This document shows positions 1 through 9,709 of a stretch of 64,000 nt of DNA, one piece after another. Every line of letters begins with the position of its first letter. Within the stretch, counting starts at the first letter, position 1. The translations under genes and the position numbers were made by a program. Location of the stretch: NCBI GenBank assembly GCA_019747815.1, contig JAIEQJ010000022.1:163801-227800 (forward strand). Direction: 5' to 3'. The notes beneath the pieces are model-generated. The model saw only the letters and a list, made by a program, of their open reading frames with translations. It ran no database searches and was not told where the DNA came from. Source of the stretch: Hyphomonadaceae bacterium (lineage in GTDB: Bacteria > Pseudomonadota > Alphaproteobacteria > Rhizobiales > Hyphomicrobiaceae).

Positions 1-1
1 G

Positions 2-1435
2 AACCGTGAGCATATTATTACAGATGCCAATCCGACTGCCCTGCAGTTCTTGCAAGGCGCCAGATATGAGGTTGTCGGACAGAGTTTCAATAATGTATTT
101 CACGGACTAGGCGCGAGCATTCTGAGAGATGCGGTCAAGGGCGCGAGCTTCACGAACTGCAAGCTGCAATCGGCCCGCCATCCGCACCGCTGGGTCGATC
201 TGCACATTCACCCCGATCACCTCGGTGCGATCGTGTTCTTCAAGGACATCATCGAGAGACGGCTTCCGGGCCGCAGCACGAGCCGCACGAGCGAGCTTCT
301 GCAGGCCTCCCTCAATTCCCTGTCCGCCCATGTCGTCGTGCTCGACAAGACCGGCACGATTGTCGCATCGAACCTCGCATGGCAGCGCTTCGCCGCCGCC
401 AACAACCTCGCGGGCTCACCGAGCGATCGTTGCTCCGCAAGCTACCTCTCGCTGTACGACGATTTGCCGGAGTTCGGTCCGCAGGCGCAAGCCATCAAGA
501 AGGGCCTGACATCAGTTCTGTCGGGGCGCCGCCTCGGCATGCGCCAGGTCTACAAGTGGCAGGAGACCGGCGGCGGGGCCCGCTGGTTCGAGCTCAGTGC
601 GTCGCGCCTCGATTGCGATCGCGAAACGCATTTTGTCGTGGTCAACGATGATGTGACCGCGATCAAGGAGGCCGAGCAGGCGCTCGGCGAGGCCGCCGAG
701 AATCTGCTGTCGCTGCAGGAGGAGGAGCGCCAGCGCATTTCCGAGGAGCTGCACGATTCCACCGCCCAGCATCTGGTCGCCGCCGGGCTGAACCTCATGG
801 GGCTCAGGTCCAGGGTCGAAGCGCGCGGCGAGGTGCTCGAGTTCCTGCAGCGGATCGAGAACTCGCTGAGCGAGGCCTCGCGGGAGCTGCGCACGCTCAC
901 CTATCTGCTGCATCCCCCGTTCCTGGAGGCCAATGGCCTGCGGGAGACGGTGCGCCGCTATGTGGAAGGCTTCGGCAAGCGCACCGGCGTCACGGCCAAG
1001 CTCAGGATCGGCCAAGGGGTCGATGTCCTGCCCTTTGTGCTGCAGCGGCCGCTCTTTCGCGTGATCCAGGAAGCGTTGGCCAATGTCTACCGGCATGCGT
1101 CGGCCTCGCAGGTCGCCATCGATCTCAGGTGCATTCACCAGCATCTGCACCTGCTGGTCCGCGACAATGGCCATGGCATGGGCGGCGTGGAGCATCTGGG
1201 GCAGAAGCTCAGCGAGCCGGCCTGTCCGGGGGTCGGCATTCCCGGCATCCGTGCCCGCCTGCGCCAGTTCGGCGGCAAGCTCGTCATCAAGTCCGGCCCA
1301 CGGGGCACCATGCTGCACGCCATTGTGCCGATCGCAGCCGAGGCCGCCGATGCTGCGGCCCGTTGGCAGGGTACAGGGAATATCTCCGAGGCTTTCGGGG
1401 TTTCTGCGGATGTTAAGAAGGAGACGCTTCAGTAG
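2..1435 (+). CDS. PAS-containing sensor histidine kinase, NarX/DegS type (5' end cut by window)
   Basis: The reading frame is open from base 2, so the gene starts left of the window and the TTG at 50 is not its start. The visible part begins inside a PAS domain (ITDANPTALQFL), followed by a second PAS-like stretch ending at about base 660. The HisKA_3 dimerisation box reads RQRISEELHDSTAQHL; the phospho-accepting His is the codon at 752-754. A HATPase domain follows with an N-box (RVIQEALANVYRHA), a G1 box (DNGHGM) and GVGIPGIRARL. No membrane segment is visible in this part, so the signal may be cytosolic or the sensor region may lie upstream. It sits 43 bp before a NarL-type response regulator on the same strand, which is almost certainly its partner. 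The stimulus cannot be told from the sequence. Confidence 0.9.
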   Translation, partial: NREHIITDANPTALQFLQGARYEVVGQSFNNVFHGLGASILRDAVKGASFTNCKLQSARHPHRWVDLHIHPDHLGAIVFFKDIIERRLPGRSTSRTSELLQASLNSLSAHVVVLDKTGTIVASNLAWQRFAAANNLAGSPSDRCSASYLSLYDDLPEFGPQAQAIKKGLTSVLSGRRLGMRQVYKWQETGGGARWFELSASRLDCDRETHFVVVNDDVTAIKEAEQALGEAAENLLSLQEEERQRISEELHDSTAQHLVAAGLNLMGLRSRVEARGEVLEFLQRIENSLSEASRELRTLTYLLHPPFLEANGLRETVRRYVEGFGKRTGVTAKLRIGQGVDVLPFVLQRPLFRVIQEALANVYRHASASQVAIDLRCIHQHLHLLVRDNGHGMGGVEHLGQKLSEPACPGVGIPGIRARLRQFGGKLVIKSGPRGTMLHAIVPIAAEAADAAARWQGTGNISEAFGVSADVKKETLQ

Positions 1436-1478
1436 AAGCAATTGAGGGCTCGATGCAAGAAGCCGGTTAAGCGTCCCA

Positions 1479-2105
1479 ATGACACGCATCCTGATTGCCG
1501 ACGATCACGATGTGGTCCGTTCCGGGCTTCGCTCCATCCTTGAGTCGCGCTGGGAGATCGTCGGGGAGGCCACCAACGGCAAGGAAGCCATCCGCAAGGC
1601 CATCGAGCTGAAGCCGGACGTGGCGGTCCTGGACTACTCGCTGCCGCTGATCAACGGCGTCGAGGCAACCCGGCAAATTCGCGCGCGCGTTCCAACCGTG
1701 GAGATTCTGATCTTCACGATGCACGACAGCGAGGGGTTGATCCACGATCTGCTCGAGGCCGGAGCCCGCGGCTACCTGCTCAAGTCGGATGCCAAGTGCT
1801 TCCTGGTCAACGCCATCGAGTCGCTGGCCGCGCACAGGCCCTTCTTCACGGCCAAGGTGTCGGAGACGCTGCTGGAATCGTATTTGACGCGGCCTACCGC
1901 AACCGAGACCGTGCTCACCTCGCGCGAGCGGAGCGTGGTGCAGCTCATCGCTGAAGGCCACAGCAACAAGCAGATCGCCAACATTCTCAGCATCAGCGTC
2001 AAGACCGTGGAGACGCATCGCGCCGCCGCCATGCGCAAGCTCAATATTTCCTCCGCCGCCGCTCTGGTGCGCTATGCCGTGCGCAACAGGATAGTCGAGG
2101 CCTGA
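1479..2105 (+). CDS. NarL/FixJ-type response regulator
   Basis: A 208-residue two-domain regulator. The receiver domain (about residues 1-120) has the acidic pair D8-D9, the phospho-acceptor D52 in AVLDYSLP and the conserved lysine in YLLKSD. A LuxR-type HTH (about 143-205) has the usual signature LTSRERSVVQLIAEGHSNKQ followed by ISVKTVETHRAAAMRKL. The ATG at 1479 is the first start in frame and gives the standard family length. It is the cognate regulator of the kinase just upstream, and the pair is probably co-transcribed. Target genes are not evident; no repeated operator-like site stands out next to it. Confidence 0.95.
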   Translation: MTRILIADDHDVVRSGLRSILESRWEIVGEATNGKEAIRKAIELKPDVAVLDYSLPLINGVEATRQIRARVPTVEILIFTMHDSEGLIHDLLEAGARGYLLKSDAKCFLVNAIESLAAHRPFFTAKVSETLLESYLTRPTATETVLTSRERSVVQLIAEGHSNKQIANILSISVKTVETHRAAAMRKLNISSAAALVRYAVRNRIVEA

Positions 2106-2263
2106 CCGTCGCCAAGCCGCGCGCGCCGCCGCTTTCCGCTCGATCTCGCAGGGTTGTTGCCCGCGTGGGTAGTTGCGCGCGGGAGTTTGGGTAGTCGCCC
2201 TGATCCCGCGCCTCTCGCGCGCTCCATATCCTGGCACCGATCATCAGTCCGGGAGACGACCGG

Positions 2264-3058
2264 GTGGCTTTCAATCCGTGGCCATTGGCGCGCGCTGCGC
2301 GTCGCAGGCTGGCGCCGTGGCGGCGTTTCGGTCGCTGGCGGCAAGCGCCATCCCGCGGTGGCGAGCGCCCGCTGCCCAGGCGCGCGCGCCGGCTGGTGGT
2401 GTTTGTCGGCGCCGCATGCGTCACCGGCACCGCAACATCTGTGGCCTACTACACGAGGGCCGGCCAGCCGTCCCAGTCGGTGGAGCTTGGTGCCGGCGCC
2501 CCCCGAGAGCGCGCAAGCCGCAAGGCCGCCGTCCGGTTTGCTGATCCCACCGACGCATGGCTGCAGTCCCTGCTCAATCCCTCGTTCTGGGAGCGGATGC
2601 GGGGCGAGACGGGACGCTCGCGCCGGGAACCCACAGACCGACCCTATCGCCTCCGTCCCAGCCCCAAGCCACAGACTGTGCGCGGCGAGGGCGTCAGTCG
2701 CCTGGACGACGGCGCCACCTACCGCACGATGTGCGTCCGCCTGTGCGACGGCTACTACTGGCCGGTGAGCTACACCGCAAGGAGGCGCGAGTTTGCCCGG
2801 GACGCCGCCATTTGCGAGCGCAGCTGCGACCAGGCCACAGCCTTGCACGTCTACCGGAACCCGGGCGAGGAGCCCGACGACATGGTGGACCTCAAGGGAC
2901 AGCCCTATGCCAAGCTCAGCGCCGCGTTTCGCTATCGGGTGAGCTACGATGAGGCCTGCAAGTGCCGCCCCCACCCCTGGGAGGACGCGTCGCGGCAGCG
3001 GCACCTGAGCTACCCGCGGTCCGATCAGGCGCAGGCGGTCACCACGCGCAAGCGGTGA
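2264..3058 (+). CDS. DUF2865 domain-containing membrane-anchored protein
   Basis: A 264-residue protein with a very arginine-rich N terminus and one membrane segment or signal anchor at about residues 45-60 (LVVFVGAACVTGTATSVAYY). The C-terminal half carries the DUF2865 signature of Hyphomicrobiales: TMCVRLCDGYYWPVSY, then ARDAAICERSC and a late CKC pair, so several cysteines probably form disulfides outside the cytoplasm. The start is a GTG at 2264 with a GGGAG ribosome site eight bases upstream. The function of the family is unknown. It stands alone between the two-component pair and a convergent phosphoesterase gene; a 310-codon antisense frame over it is a compositional shadow. Confidence 0.85.
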   Translation: MAFNPWPLARAARRRLAPWRRFGRWRQAPSRGGERPLPRRARRLVVFVGAACVTGTATSVAYYTRAGQPSQSVELGAGAPRERASRKAAVRFADPTDAWLQSLLNPSFWERMRGETGRSRREPTDRPYRLRPSPKPQTVRGEGVSRLDDGATYRTMCVRLCDGYYWPVSYTARRREFARDAAICERSCDQATALHVYRNPGEEPDDMVDLKGQPYAKLSAAFRYRVSYDEACKCRPHPWEDASRQRHLSYPRSDQAQAVTTRKR

Positions 3059-3110
3059 AGGCGAGCGCGGCTCGCCGGCACGGGCGGGCGCCGGCCGCCG
3101 GCCCCGCGGC

Positions 3111-3935
3111 TCAGGCCGCGGGCAGGAGGATCATGCGCGGGGAGATGGCGCAGTCGCGCCTGGCCTCCGGCCACTGGATGACCCGCAATTCTCCATCCAT
3201 CGTCTCCACCACGGCGGTACAGCTTTCCACCCAGTCCCCGCAATTGAGGTAGTGCGTGCCGCGCAGCTTGCGGTCGGAGGCATGATGGATGTGCCCGCAG
3301 ATGACGCCGTCCGCGCCGCGCCGTCGCGCCTCGGTCGCCACCGCCTCCTCGAAGGCCCCGATGAAGGCCACGGCCGTCTTGACCCGATACTTGAGATAGG
3401 CCGACAGCGACCAGTAGCCCAGGCCGAAATGGCGGCGCACCCAGTTGAGCGGGTGATTGAGCCAAAGCGCGAACTCGTAGCCGTGGTCGCCGAGGAGCGC
3501 CAGCCATCTGGCCGTGCGCACCACCACGTCGAACTCGTCGCCGTGCAGCACGATGTAGCGGCGGCCGCGCGCCGTCGTATGCAGGATGTCGCGATAGACC
3601 TCGACGCCGCCGAACTGCATGCCGGCATAGTCGCGCAAGGCTTCGTCATGATTGCCGGGGATCAGAACGAGCCGGGCGCCCTTGCGCACCTTCCGCATCA
3701 GCTTCTGCAGGACGTCGTTGTGCGTTTGCGGCCAGTGGGGACCGCGCCGGACCCTCCAGAAGTCGATGATGTCGCCGACCAGATAGATGACGTCGGCCTC
3801 GCAATGCTTGAGAAAATCGAGCAGCCGCTCGGCTTGGGCCGTGCGCGTGCCGAGGTGAACATCCGAGATGAAGAGCGCGCGCACGTGCAACCTTGTGGGG
3901 TGACCGTCCATTTCGGCGTGCCAATCGTTCTGCAT
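3111..3935 (-). CDS. UDP-2,3-diacylglucosamine diphosphatase-like metallophosphoesterase (LpxH/COG2908 type)
   Basis: A 274-residue calcineurin-like phosphoesterase. Metal-binding motifs occur in family order: ISDVHLG near the N terminus, VGDIIDFW, PGNHDEAL, LHGDEFD and the late CGHIHHA. The relation to LpxH suggests a role in lipid A synthesis (release of UMP from UDP-diacylglucosamine) at the inner membrane, but COG2908 also holds LpxH-like proteins of other function, so the substrate is inferred. I chose the ATG at 3935, preceded by a GGAAGC stretch. The frame stays open to 4256, but the extra 107 residues are proline- and arginine-rich with no family similarity. It is convergent with the DUF2865 gene. 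Confidence 0.85.
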   Translation of the reverse strand: MQNDWHAEMDGHPTRLHVRALFISDVHLGTRTAQAERLLDFLKHCEADVIYLVGDIIDFWRVRRGPHWPQTHNDVLQKLMRKVRKGARLVLIPGNHDEALRDYAGMQFGGVEVYRDILHTTARGRRYIVLHGDEFDVVVRTARWLALLGDHGYEFALWLNHPLNWVRRHFGLGYWSLSAYLKYRVKTAVAFIGAFEEAVATEARRRGADGVICGHIHHASDRKLRGTHYLNCGDWVESCTAVVETMDGELRVIQWPEARRDCAISPRMILLPAA

Positions 3936-4384
3936 GCTTCCAAGGAAGCGGATTCTGGTTGCAGGCTTGTGACAGGGGGCTCGGCTGGCGAGGCGATGCC
4001 AGCTCGGCGATCGGGGGGCCAGGGGCGGGCCGGTGCGATCGCCGAGCTGGTCGATATCGGACTTGGCGCTGACGTTTGCGCGCATCCGAACGCCTGGGCC
4101 CGAAAGCATTCCGGGGCCGAAAGCTTCCCGGGGCCGGGAGCAGGTCCGCCCATGCGGAGCGATGGTTCCAGCTCCCGGCGGCTGCCCTTGCGCATGCCCT
4201 AGCAACGGCGCGTGACGGCTTGATGACAGCGCAACAGCAGGCAAGCTGTCCTGCATCCTGTCGATCGCTGCCGCCGTACGCGGCGTGCAGCTTTGTCACG
4301 CCACCGACATGGCCGCGTTGTGCCGCCGTCATCTCTGCCGCCTAGCCTCCTCGTCGATTCGATGCTGCGGTTCGATGCAATGGG
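3936..4384. other. Intergenic region without a recognisable gene
   Basis: This is about 450 bp between two divergent phosphoesterase genes. Open frames exist on both strands but look like high-GC background and have no family features or good ribosome sites. It must hold the promoters of both neighbours; I see no clear consensus promoter, hairpin or repeat. Confidence 0.6.
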
Positions 4385-6069
4385 ATGGGAATGGCCGGCA
4401 GGTTGTCACGACGCGAGGTCATAGCCGGCGCCGGCGCTTCGGCGATGGTGCTGTCAGGATCAGGCTTCGTCCACACGGCCCCCATGGCGCGGGGTGTCGT
4501 GTTCGAGGACCGGCGCGGCGACGGCCGCCGGCAGCCGACCGATGCCGGCATTCCCGGCATCATGGTGTCGAATGGCCGTGACGTCGTGCGCACGGCCGGC
4601 GATGGCAGCTGGAGCTTGGCCGTGGAGCCCGGCGACAGCGTGTTCGTCATCAAGCCGTCGGATTGGTCCTGCCATGCATCGCCAGGCGGCGTCCCGCGGT
4701 TCTCCTATCTCCACCAGCCGGATGGCAGCCCCGCCGACTTGGACAGCCGCTTTCCGCTCATCGCGCCCACGGGCGCGCTGCCGCTCTCGCTCGACTTTGC
4801 GTTGCTGCGCCAAAGGGAGGCGCGGGATTTCGAGGCGGTGCTCATGTCCGATACGCAACCGGAGGACTCAGCCGAGCTCGACTACGTTCGCGACGACATC
4901 ATCGCGGCCGTGCTCGAGCACGACGCTGCGTTCGGCATCAACCATGGCGATGTGGTTGCCGATGATTTGTCGCTGTACGCGCGCTACCTCCAGCCCTCGG
5001 CGCCACGGGCATCCCCTGGCACCATTGCCCCGGCAATCACGATCTCAACCCTGCCGCCGAGGACGATCGCTTCTCACGCGAAACCTGGAAGAGAACCTTC
5101 GGCGCCCGCCACTATGCGTTCCAGTACGGCGATGCAACGTTCTTCATCCTGGACAATGTCGAGTATCTCGGGCGCGCCAGCGGCCGCTATCGCGGCTCGA
5201 TCGGGCGGCGGCAGTTGGATTTCGTGCGCAATGTGCTCGCCCACGTGCCGCGCGAGCACCTCGTCGTGCTCTCGATGCACATTCCTCTGCGGTGCTATCT
5301 CGATCCGGACAACCCGGCGGACACCACGGCCGACAGCCGCGCCCTCCTCGAGGTCCTCGGCGGTCGCCCGCACACCGTGAGCTTCGCCGGGCATCTGCAC
5401 GCGACCGAGCATCACTACCTGCATGGTGAGGCCGGCTTTGCGGGGCCGCATCCCCATCACCATCATGTCCTGACCGCGGCTTCGGGGAGCTGGTGGAGCG
5501 GCCCTGTCGATCACCGCGGCATCCCTGCCGCGGACAGCACGGACGGCACGCCCAACGGCTTCCATGTGCTGTCCGTGTCCGGCCATCGGTACACAACGCG
5601 CCTCGTTCCGTCCGTCGCCAAGCCTGCAGCGCGGCTGCGCGTGCTCCTCGACGGCCGGCACCGCAGTCCCGCCGCAGACATGCCAGCGCGTCCCGGCACG
5701 GCCACGCGCGGTCTATCCATTCCCGAGGGCGACCTGCGGCAGGGCCGGGTCATCGTCAATGTCTTCGACGGCGGCCCCAGGACGCGGGTGTCCTGCGCCA
5801 TCGTCGGCCGATCTCACCCCGCGCCCATGCAGAGGGTCGCCATGCCCGATCCGCTCATGCGCGATCTGTTCGCGGGCGACACCCGGCGCAAGGCCTGGGT
5901 GCAGGCAGTGCCGTCATCGCACATCTGGCAGGCTCCCTTGCCGATGGACTTGCCGTCCGGCGCGCATGTGCTCGACATCCGCGTCATGGACGAGTACGGC
6001 CGCGAGCATGCCGCGCGCACCGTGATCGAAGTGACGCGGCGGTCCGGTATGCCGTCGGCGTCGCTGTGA
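4385..6069 (+). pseudogene. Tat-exported calcineurin-like phosphoesterase, split by a single-base frameshift
   Basis: Two overlapping frames together make one complete protein of roughly 560 residues. The first (from ATG 4385) has a twin-arginine signal (LSRREVIAGAGASAMVLSG), a MetallophosN-like beta domain and the first metal motifs SDTQPED and INHGDVVADD. After about base 4993 the homology continues one frame over: GIPWHHCPGNHDLN, then MHIPLR and FAGHLHATEHH, ending in a MetallophosC-like domain at 6069. Reading CAG-GCC-CTC across 4991-4998 would need one extra G, so one base appears to have been lost. No slippery heptamer is present, so a mutation or an assembly error is more likely than programmed frameshifting. 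If intact, it would be a periplasmic phosphoesterase of unknown substrate. Confidence 0.8.
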
Positions 6070-6091
6070 TCGGGCTTCCGACAGGCCGGTG

Positions 6092-7450
6092 TCAGTAAAG
6101 CAGGTACTTGGCGCGGACGGCTTGGAAGGTCCGCAGGCCGCCTTGCCAGTGCGCGCCGATGGCTAAAGGATCCTCGCCCGCCTCGATCGCGGCAAGGGTG
6201 CGTGGCGACCCGAGCAGCGTTGCCATGGCGCGAATTTTGAATCTTTGGGGATGCAGCCGACGCAGCGCGGCGGCCAGCTCGACGCCCAGCCGCGGCGCAT
6301 CCAGCGCCGATCTGTCGGAGAGTATGATGCGCAGGCCCTGGCAGCGTTCGCCGGCATAGCGATCCGCTGCCGGCGTGAACTCTGCCGGCTGAAAGCTGAC
6401 GCCGGCCAGCCCGCGCCGTTCGAGATAGTGCGCGAGCGCCGGGCCGTCGATCCACGGCGCACCCACCACTTCGAACGGGGTCGGCGTGCCCCGGCCGACG
6501 CTCACATTGGTGCCTTCGATCAGCGCGACACCGGGATAGAGAACCGCCGCGCCCAGCGAGCGAAGGTTGGGCGAGGGGCTGATCCAGGGCAGTCCGGTTT
6601 CGTCGAACCAGGAGCGGGGCGAATAGCCGCGCATGCCGACAACGGTGAGGTCGGCGCCGAGCTGCATCTCGCCGTTGAACATCCGGGCCAGCTCACCCAG
6701 CGTCATGCCGTGCTGCAGGGGCATCGGGAAGTAGCCGGTGAACGAGCGCCGCGCCGCCTCCAGCAGCGGTCCGCGCACGCCGGCAGCGCCGATCGGATTG
6801 GGCCGGTCCAGCACGAACACCTTGAGGCGGCGCCGCGCCGCTTCCTCCATCAGGGTGCCCATGGTGGTCGCGTAGGTGTAGAAGCGCACGCCCACGTCCT
6901 GCAGGTCCACGACCACGGCGTCCATGCCGGAGAGCATGGTCGCGAGTGGACGGCGGTGCTTGCCATAGAGACTGTGGATGGGCAGCCCGGTCTCGGTCTC
7001 GCGCCCGGACTGGACAGCCCCTTCCCGGTTCGCCCCCAGGCCATGCTCCGGCGTGAGGAGTGCGACCAGCCGGACACCAGGCGCCTTGGCCAGCACCTGA
7101 AGGGTGCGCTGTCCTGCCTGATCGCGGCTCGCGTCATTGGTGAGGAGGCCGATGCGCAAGCCTGCAAGCTCGGCAAAGCCGCCATCGGCCAGGACATCGA
7201 TGCCGAGGCGGACTGGGGCCTGCCGGGCTCGGTCTGAAGCTGCCACTGTCTTCTCTTGCGCCATCGCCAACGGCTGAGGCGAGATGCCATAGCCCAACAC
7301 CGCTCCCGCAGCCACGGCTACAATCCGGCTGCACGCGCGCAGAAGGTGGCGGCGTTGGCTCAGTTGGCGCCTTCCAGCAGCCGCCGGGCGATGACCTGCG
7401 CCTGGATTTCGGCCGCCCCCTCGAAAATGCTCAGAATGCGCGCATCGCAC
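6092..7450 (-). CDS. namZ: DUF1343 exo-beta-N-acetylmuramidase (NamZ family)
   Basis: The protein matches the DUF1343 family, whose Bacteroidetes and Bacillus members (NamZ) release N-acetylmuramic acid from peptidoglycan fragments. Visible family motifs are GLLTNDASRD, LLTPEHGLGANREGAV, VVDLQDVGVRFYTYATT, VLDRPNPIG and FEVVGAPWIDG. An export signal (RIVAVAAGAVLGYG, cleavage after AMA) places it in the periplasm. The start is uncertain: GTG 7450 lies 91 bases inside the upstream dehydrogenase gene, CTG 7363 overlaps that gene's stop, and GTG 7315 would remove the positive charges of the signal peptide. It lies directly behind mcd on the same strand and may be read through from it, although there is no metabolic link between the two. 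Confidence 0.85.
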   Translation of the reverse strand: MRCAHSEHFRGGGRNPGAGHRPAAAGRRQLSQRRHLLRACSRIVAVAAGAVLGYGISPQPLAMAQEKTVAASDRARQAPVRLGIDVLADGGFAELAGLRIGLLTNDASRDQAGQRTLQVLAKAPGVRLVALLTPEHGLGANREGAVQSGRETETGLPIHSLYGKHRRPLATMLSGMDAVVVDLQDVGVRFYTYATTMGTLMEEAARRRLKVFVLDRPNPIGAAGVRGPLLEAARRSFTGYFPMPLQHGMTLGELARMFNGEMQLGADLTVVGMRGYSPRSWFDETGLPWISPSPNLRSLGAAVLYPGVALIEGTNVSVGRGTPTPFEVVGAPWIDGPALAHYLERRGLAGVSFQPAEFTPAADRYAGERCQGLRIILSDRSALDAPRLGVELAAALRRLHPQRFKIRAMATLLGSPRTLAAIEAGEDPLAIGAHWQGGLRTFQAVRAKYLLY

Positions 7451-9030
7451 AGCACGCGGCTCACCGGATACTCCAGCGCAAAGCCGTTGCCGCCGTGGAT
7501 CTGCACCGCATTGTCGGCGTTGGCCCAGGCGATGCGCGCGGCCAGCAGCTTGGCCATGCCGGCCTCCAGGTCGCAGCGGCGGCCCTCATCCTTCTCGCGC
7601 GCGGCAAAATAGGTGAGCTGGCGTGCGACCATGGTCTCCACCGCCATCATGACGATCTTGTTGGCCACGCGCGGGAAGGAATAGATCGGCTTGCCGAACT
7701 GGTTGCGCTCGAGCGCGTACTTGAGGGCCAGATCCATGGCCGATTGCGCCACGCCGATGGCCCGTGCCGCCGTCTGGATGCGCGCGGCCTCGAAGGTCGT
7801 CATGAGCTGCTTGAAGCCCTGGCCCTCGACACCGCCCAGAAGTTGGGAAACCGGCACCTCGAAGCCGTCGAAGGAGATGTCGTACTCCTTCATGCCGCGA
7901 TAGCCCAGCACCTCGATCTCGCCCCCCGACATGCCGTCTGCCGGGAACGGGGCGTCGTCGGTGCCGCGCGGCTTTTCCGCCAGCAGCATGGAGAGGCCCT
8001 TGTAGCCGGACTCATTGGCGTTGGTGCGCACCAGCAGCGTCATCAGGTCGGCGCGCACGGGATGCGTGATCCAGGTTTTCTGACCCGTCACCCGGTAGAC
8101 GTCTTCGTCACGGATCGCGCGCGTCTTGAGGGACGCGAGATCGGAGCCGGTGTTGGGTTCCGTGAACACCGCCGTGGGCAGCAGCTCGCCGGAGGCGATC
8201 CTCGGCAGGTATTTGCGCTTCTGCTCGTCGGTGCCCGCACCCAGGATCAGTTCCCCCGCGATCTCCGATCGCGTGCCCAGCGAGCCGACGCCGATATAGC
8301 CGCGCGAAAGCTCCTCCGAGACGACGCACATGGCCTCCTTGCCGAGCCCGAGGCCGCCGAACGCCTCCGGCAGGGTGAGGGCAAATACGCCGAGCTCGCC
8401 GAGCTTGGCCAGGATCTCCTGGGGGATGTAGCGGTTGGCCAGGTGCCAGCCGTGGGCATGGGGCAGCACCTCGGCTTCGGCAAAGCGGCGCATCTGCACG
8501 CGCATCTCGCCCAGCGTGTCATCCAGGCCGGTGTCGCCGAAGGTGGTGACGGCAGGCTGCGCTTGAATGAGCTCGGCGAGCCGGCGCCGGGTCGTCTCCG
8601 CGCAGCCGTCCGCGATCAGGGCCGACACCGCATCCTCGAACCGGCGCAGCTCGGCTTGGGAAACCCCAAGCCCGGCCGGGCGCACCATTTCGCCCTGGCT
8701 CATGGGAATGCCGCCGGCCATCTGCGCCAGATACTCCCCGAACGCCGCTGTGAGCAGCAGGCGCTCCATCTCGCCCGCCCGGCCGGCTGCCTCCAGCCGC
8801 TCGGCCCAGCCCAGCGTCTGCCGCAGGGCCTCCACATAGGTCGCAAGCCAGGCCAGCCCATGGGCGGCGGCTTGCGCGGCGTCGAGGCCTCCGGCCGTCT
8901 CCACGTGCGCGCGCACCGCAGACTTGGCGTGATGCAAAAGCCGCTCGGACGCCGCGACGGCTTGTGCGTAGTGCTCGTGCTTGCCGGCTTTTGCGGCAGG
9001 CGCCGTGGACGTGGCACTCATCTGGGTCAT
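7360..9030 (-). CDS. mcd: (2S)-methylsuccinyl-CoA dehydrogenase (ethylmalonyl-CoA pathway)
   Basis: A 556-residue acyl-CoA dehydrogenase with an N-terminal extension of about 150 residues before the usual fold; that extension and the neighbouring ccr and ecm genes identify it as Mcd, which oxidises methylsuccinyl-CoA to mesaconyl-CoA with FAD. Core signatures are VFTEPNTGSDLASLKT (FAD/substrate binding), VTGQKTWITH, the RIQTAARAIGVAQ helix and QIHGGNGFALEYPVSR near the C terminus. Electrons would pass to ETF and then to ETF-QO, encoded at 58635. I chose the ATG at 9030; the frame opens to 9138 with no family sequence. Upstream on the same strand is a small protein of unknown function. Confidence 0.9.
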   Translation of the reverse strand: MTQMSATSTAPAAKAGKHEHYAQAVAASERLLHHAKSAVRAHVETAGGLDAAQAAAHGLAWLATYVEALRQTLGWAERLEAAGRAGEMERLLLTAAFGEYLAQMAGGIPMSQGEMVRPAGLGVSQAELRRFEDAVSALIADGCAETTRRRLAELIQAQPAVTTFGDTGLDDTLGEMRVQMRRFAEAEVLPHAHGWHLANRYIPQEILAKLGELGVFALTLPEAFGGLGLGKEAMCVVSEELSRGYIGVGSLGTRSEIAGELILGAGTDEQKRKYLPRIASGELLPTAVFTEPNTGSDLASLKTRAIRDEDVYRVTGQKTWITHPVRADLMTLLVRTNANESGYKGLSMLLAEKPRGTDDAPFPADGMSGGEIEVLGYRGMKEYDISFDGFEVPVSQLLGGVEGQGFKQLMTTFEAARIQTAARAIGVAQSAMDLALKYALERNQFGKPIYSFPRVANKIVMMAVETMVARQLTYFAAREKDEGRRCDLEAGMAKLLAARIAWANADNAVQIHGGNGFALEYPVSRVLCDARILSIFEGAAEIQAQVIARRLLEGAN

Positions 9031-9160
9031 GGGTCGCTTGTTCCCGCGCATCGGCCCGCTGGCAGGGCCATGACTGGCTTCGCTGCGCTGCAAAATACCG
9101 TCAATCGCGGCGCTTGCAACGTGTCTTCGTCGCGGCACGCAGGGTTCAAGGACGCAGCCC

Positions 9161-9709
9161 TCAATCGCCTCGCCAGGCCTTGAGAAGGCGCCGCAGGGGG
9201 TTGCGCACGGCGGTCTCGCGGCGCCTCGGCGCGCCGCTGGAGGTTCGCGGTTTGACGATCACGACCTCCGCCTCTTCCGCCGGATCTCTGTTGGCGACAT
9301 AGGCCTCCGCGCCCACGGCCCTACCGGCAGCGCCCGGCGCGGGCTTGGGGACGGTGAGCCTGTCCCGCTCGGCTTTCCCATCGGCATCAGCCCCCGCGGC
9401 TCGCGCGGGCTCCCGGATCACGAATGTCACGGCTGCCGCGTCATCGGGCTCGCGCGCGTGTCTCGCGGCGGGCCGCGGCTGCGCCTCCTCCAGCCGCTCC
9501 GCACGCTCGGCGGCGTTTGTCGGTGCTTGATCCTCAGTCTCGGCGCCCGCGACCTTGCCTTGAGTGGAGCGCAGCTCGTTGATGGCTTGGCGCAGGTGTC
9601 GCCGTGCCCGGTCCACGGGGCCGTCGGCGGGCGTCCCGTCGCGTGTTTGCAGCAGCGCGTGTACACGCTCGAGTGCGGCGATCACCTGCGTCCGGTCGGG
9701 CTCGGTCAC
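9161..9709 (-). CDS. Hypothetical protein, charged and probably disordered
   Basis: A 182-residue frame beginning with GTG at 9709, behind a strong AGGGGAGA ribosome site, which argues for a real gene. The N terminus (residues 1-50) looks helical (VIAALERVHALLQT, HLRQAINELRS); the middle is rich in Ala, Glu, Asp and Pro and is likely disordered; the C terminus is basic (RNPLRRLLKAWRGD). I recognise no domain. It lies 130 bp upstream of mcd on the same strand. Confidence 0.6.
   Translation of the reverse strand: MTEPDRTQVIAALERVHALLQTRDGTPADGPVDRARRHLRQAINELRSTQGKVAGAETEDQAPTNAAERAERLEEAQPRPAARHAREPDDAAAVTFVIREPARAAGADADGKAERDRLTVPKPAPGAAGRAVGAEAYVANRDPAEEAEVVIVKPRTSSGAPRRRETAVRNPLRRLLKAWRGD

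Noticed and set aside
3936..4256. N-terminal extension of the LpxH-like protein to 4256
   Set aside because: The added 107 residues are Pro/Arg-rich without family similarity; the motif-bearing protein begins close to ATG 3935.
4985..5045. Programmed frameshift in the phosphoesterase gene
   Set aside because: No slippery heptamer, stimulatory hairpin or upstream Shine-Dalgarno-like element is visible at the shift; a one-base loss explains it more simply.
7360..9030. Ordinary short-chain acyl-CoA dehydrogenase as the identity of mcd
   Set aside because: The protein is about 170 residues longer than the usual 380-residue enzymes and lies beside ccr and ecm; methylsuccinyl-CoA dehydrogenase explains both.
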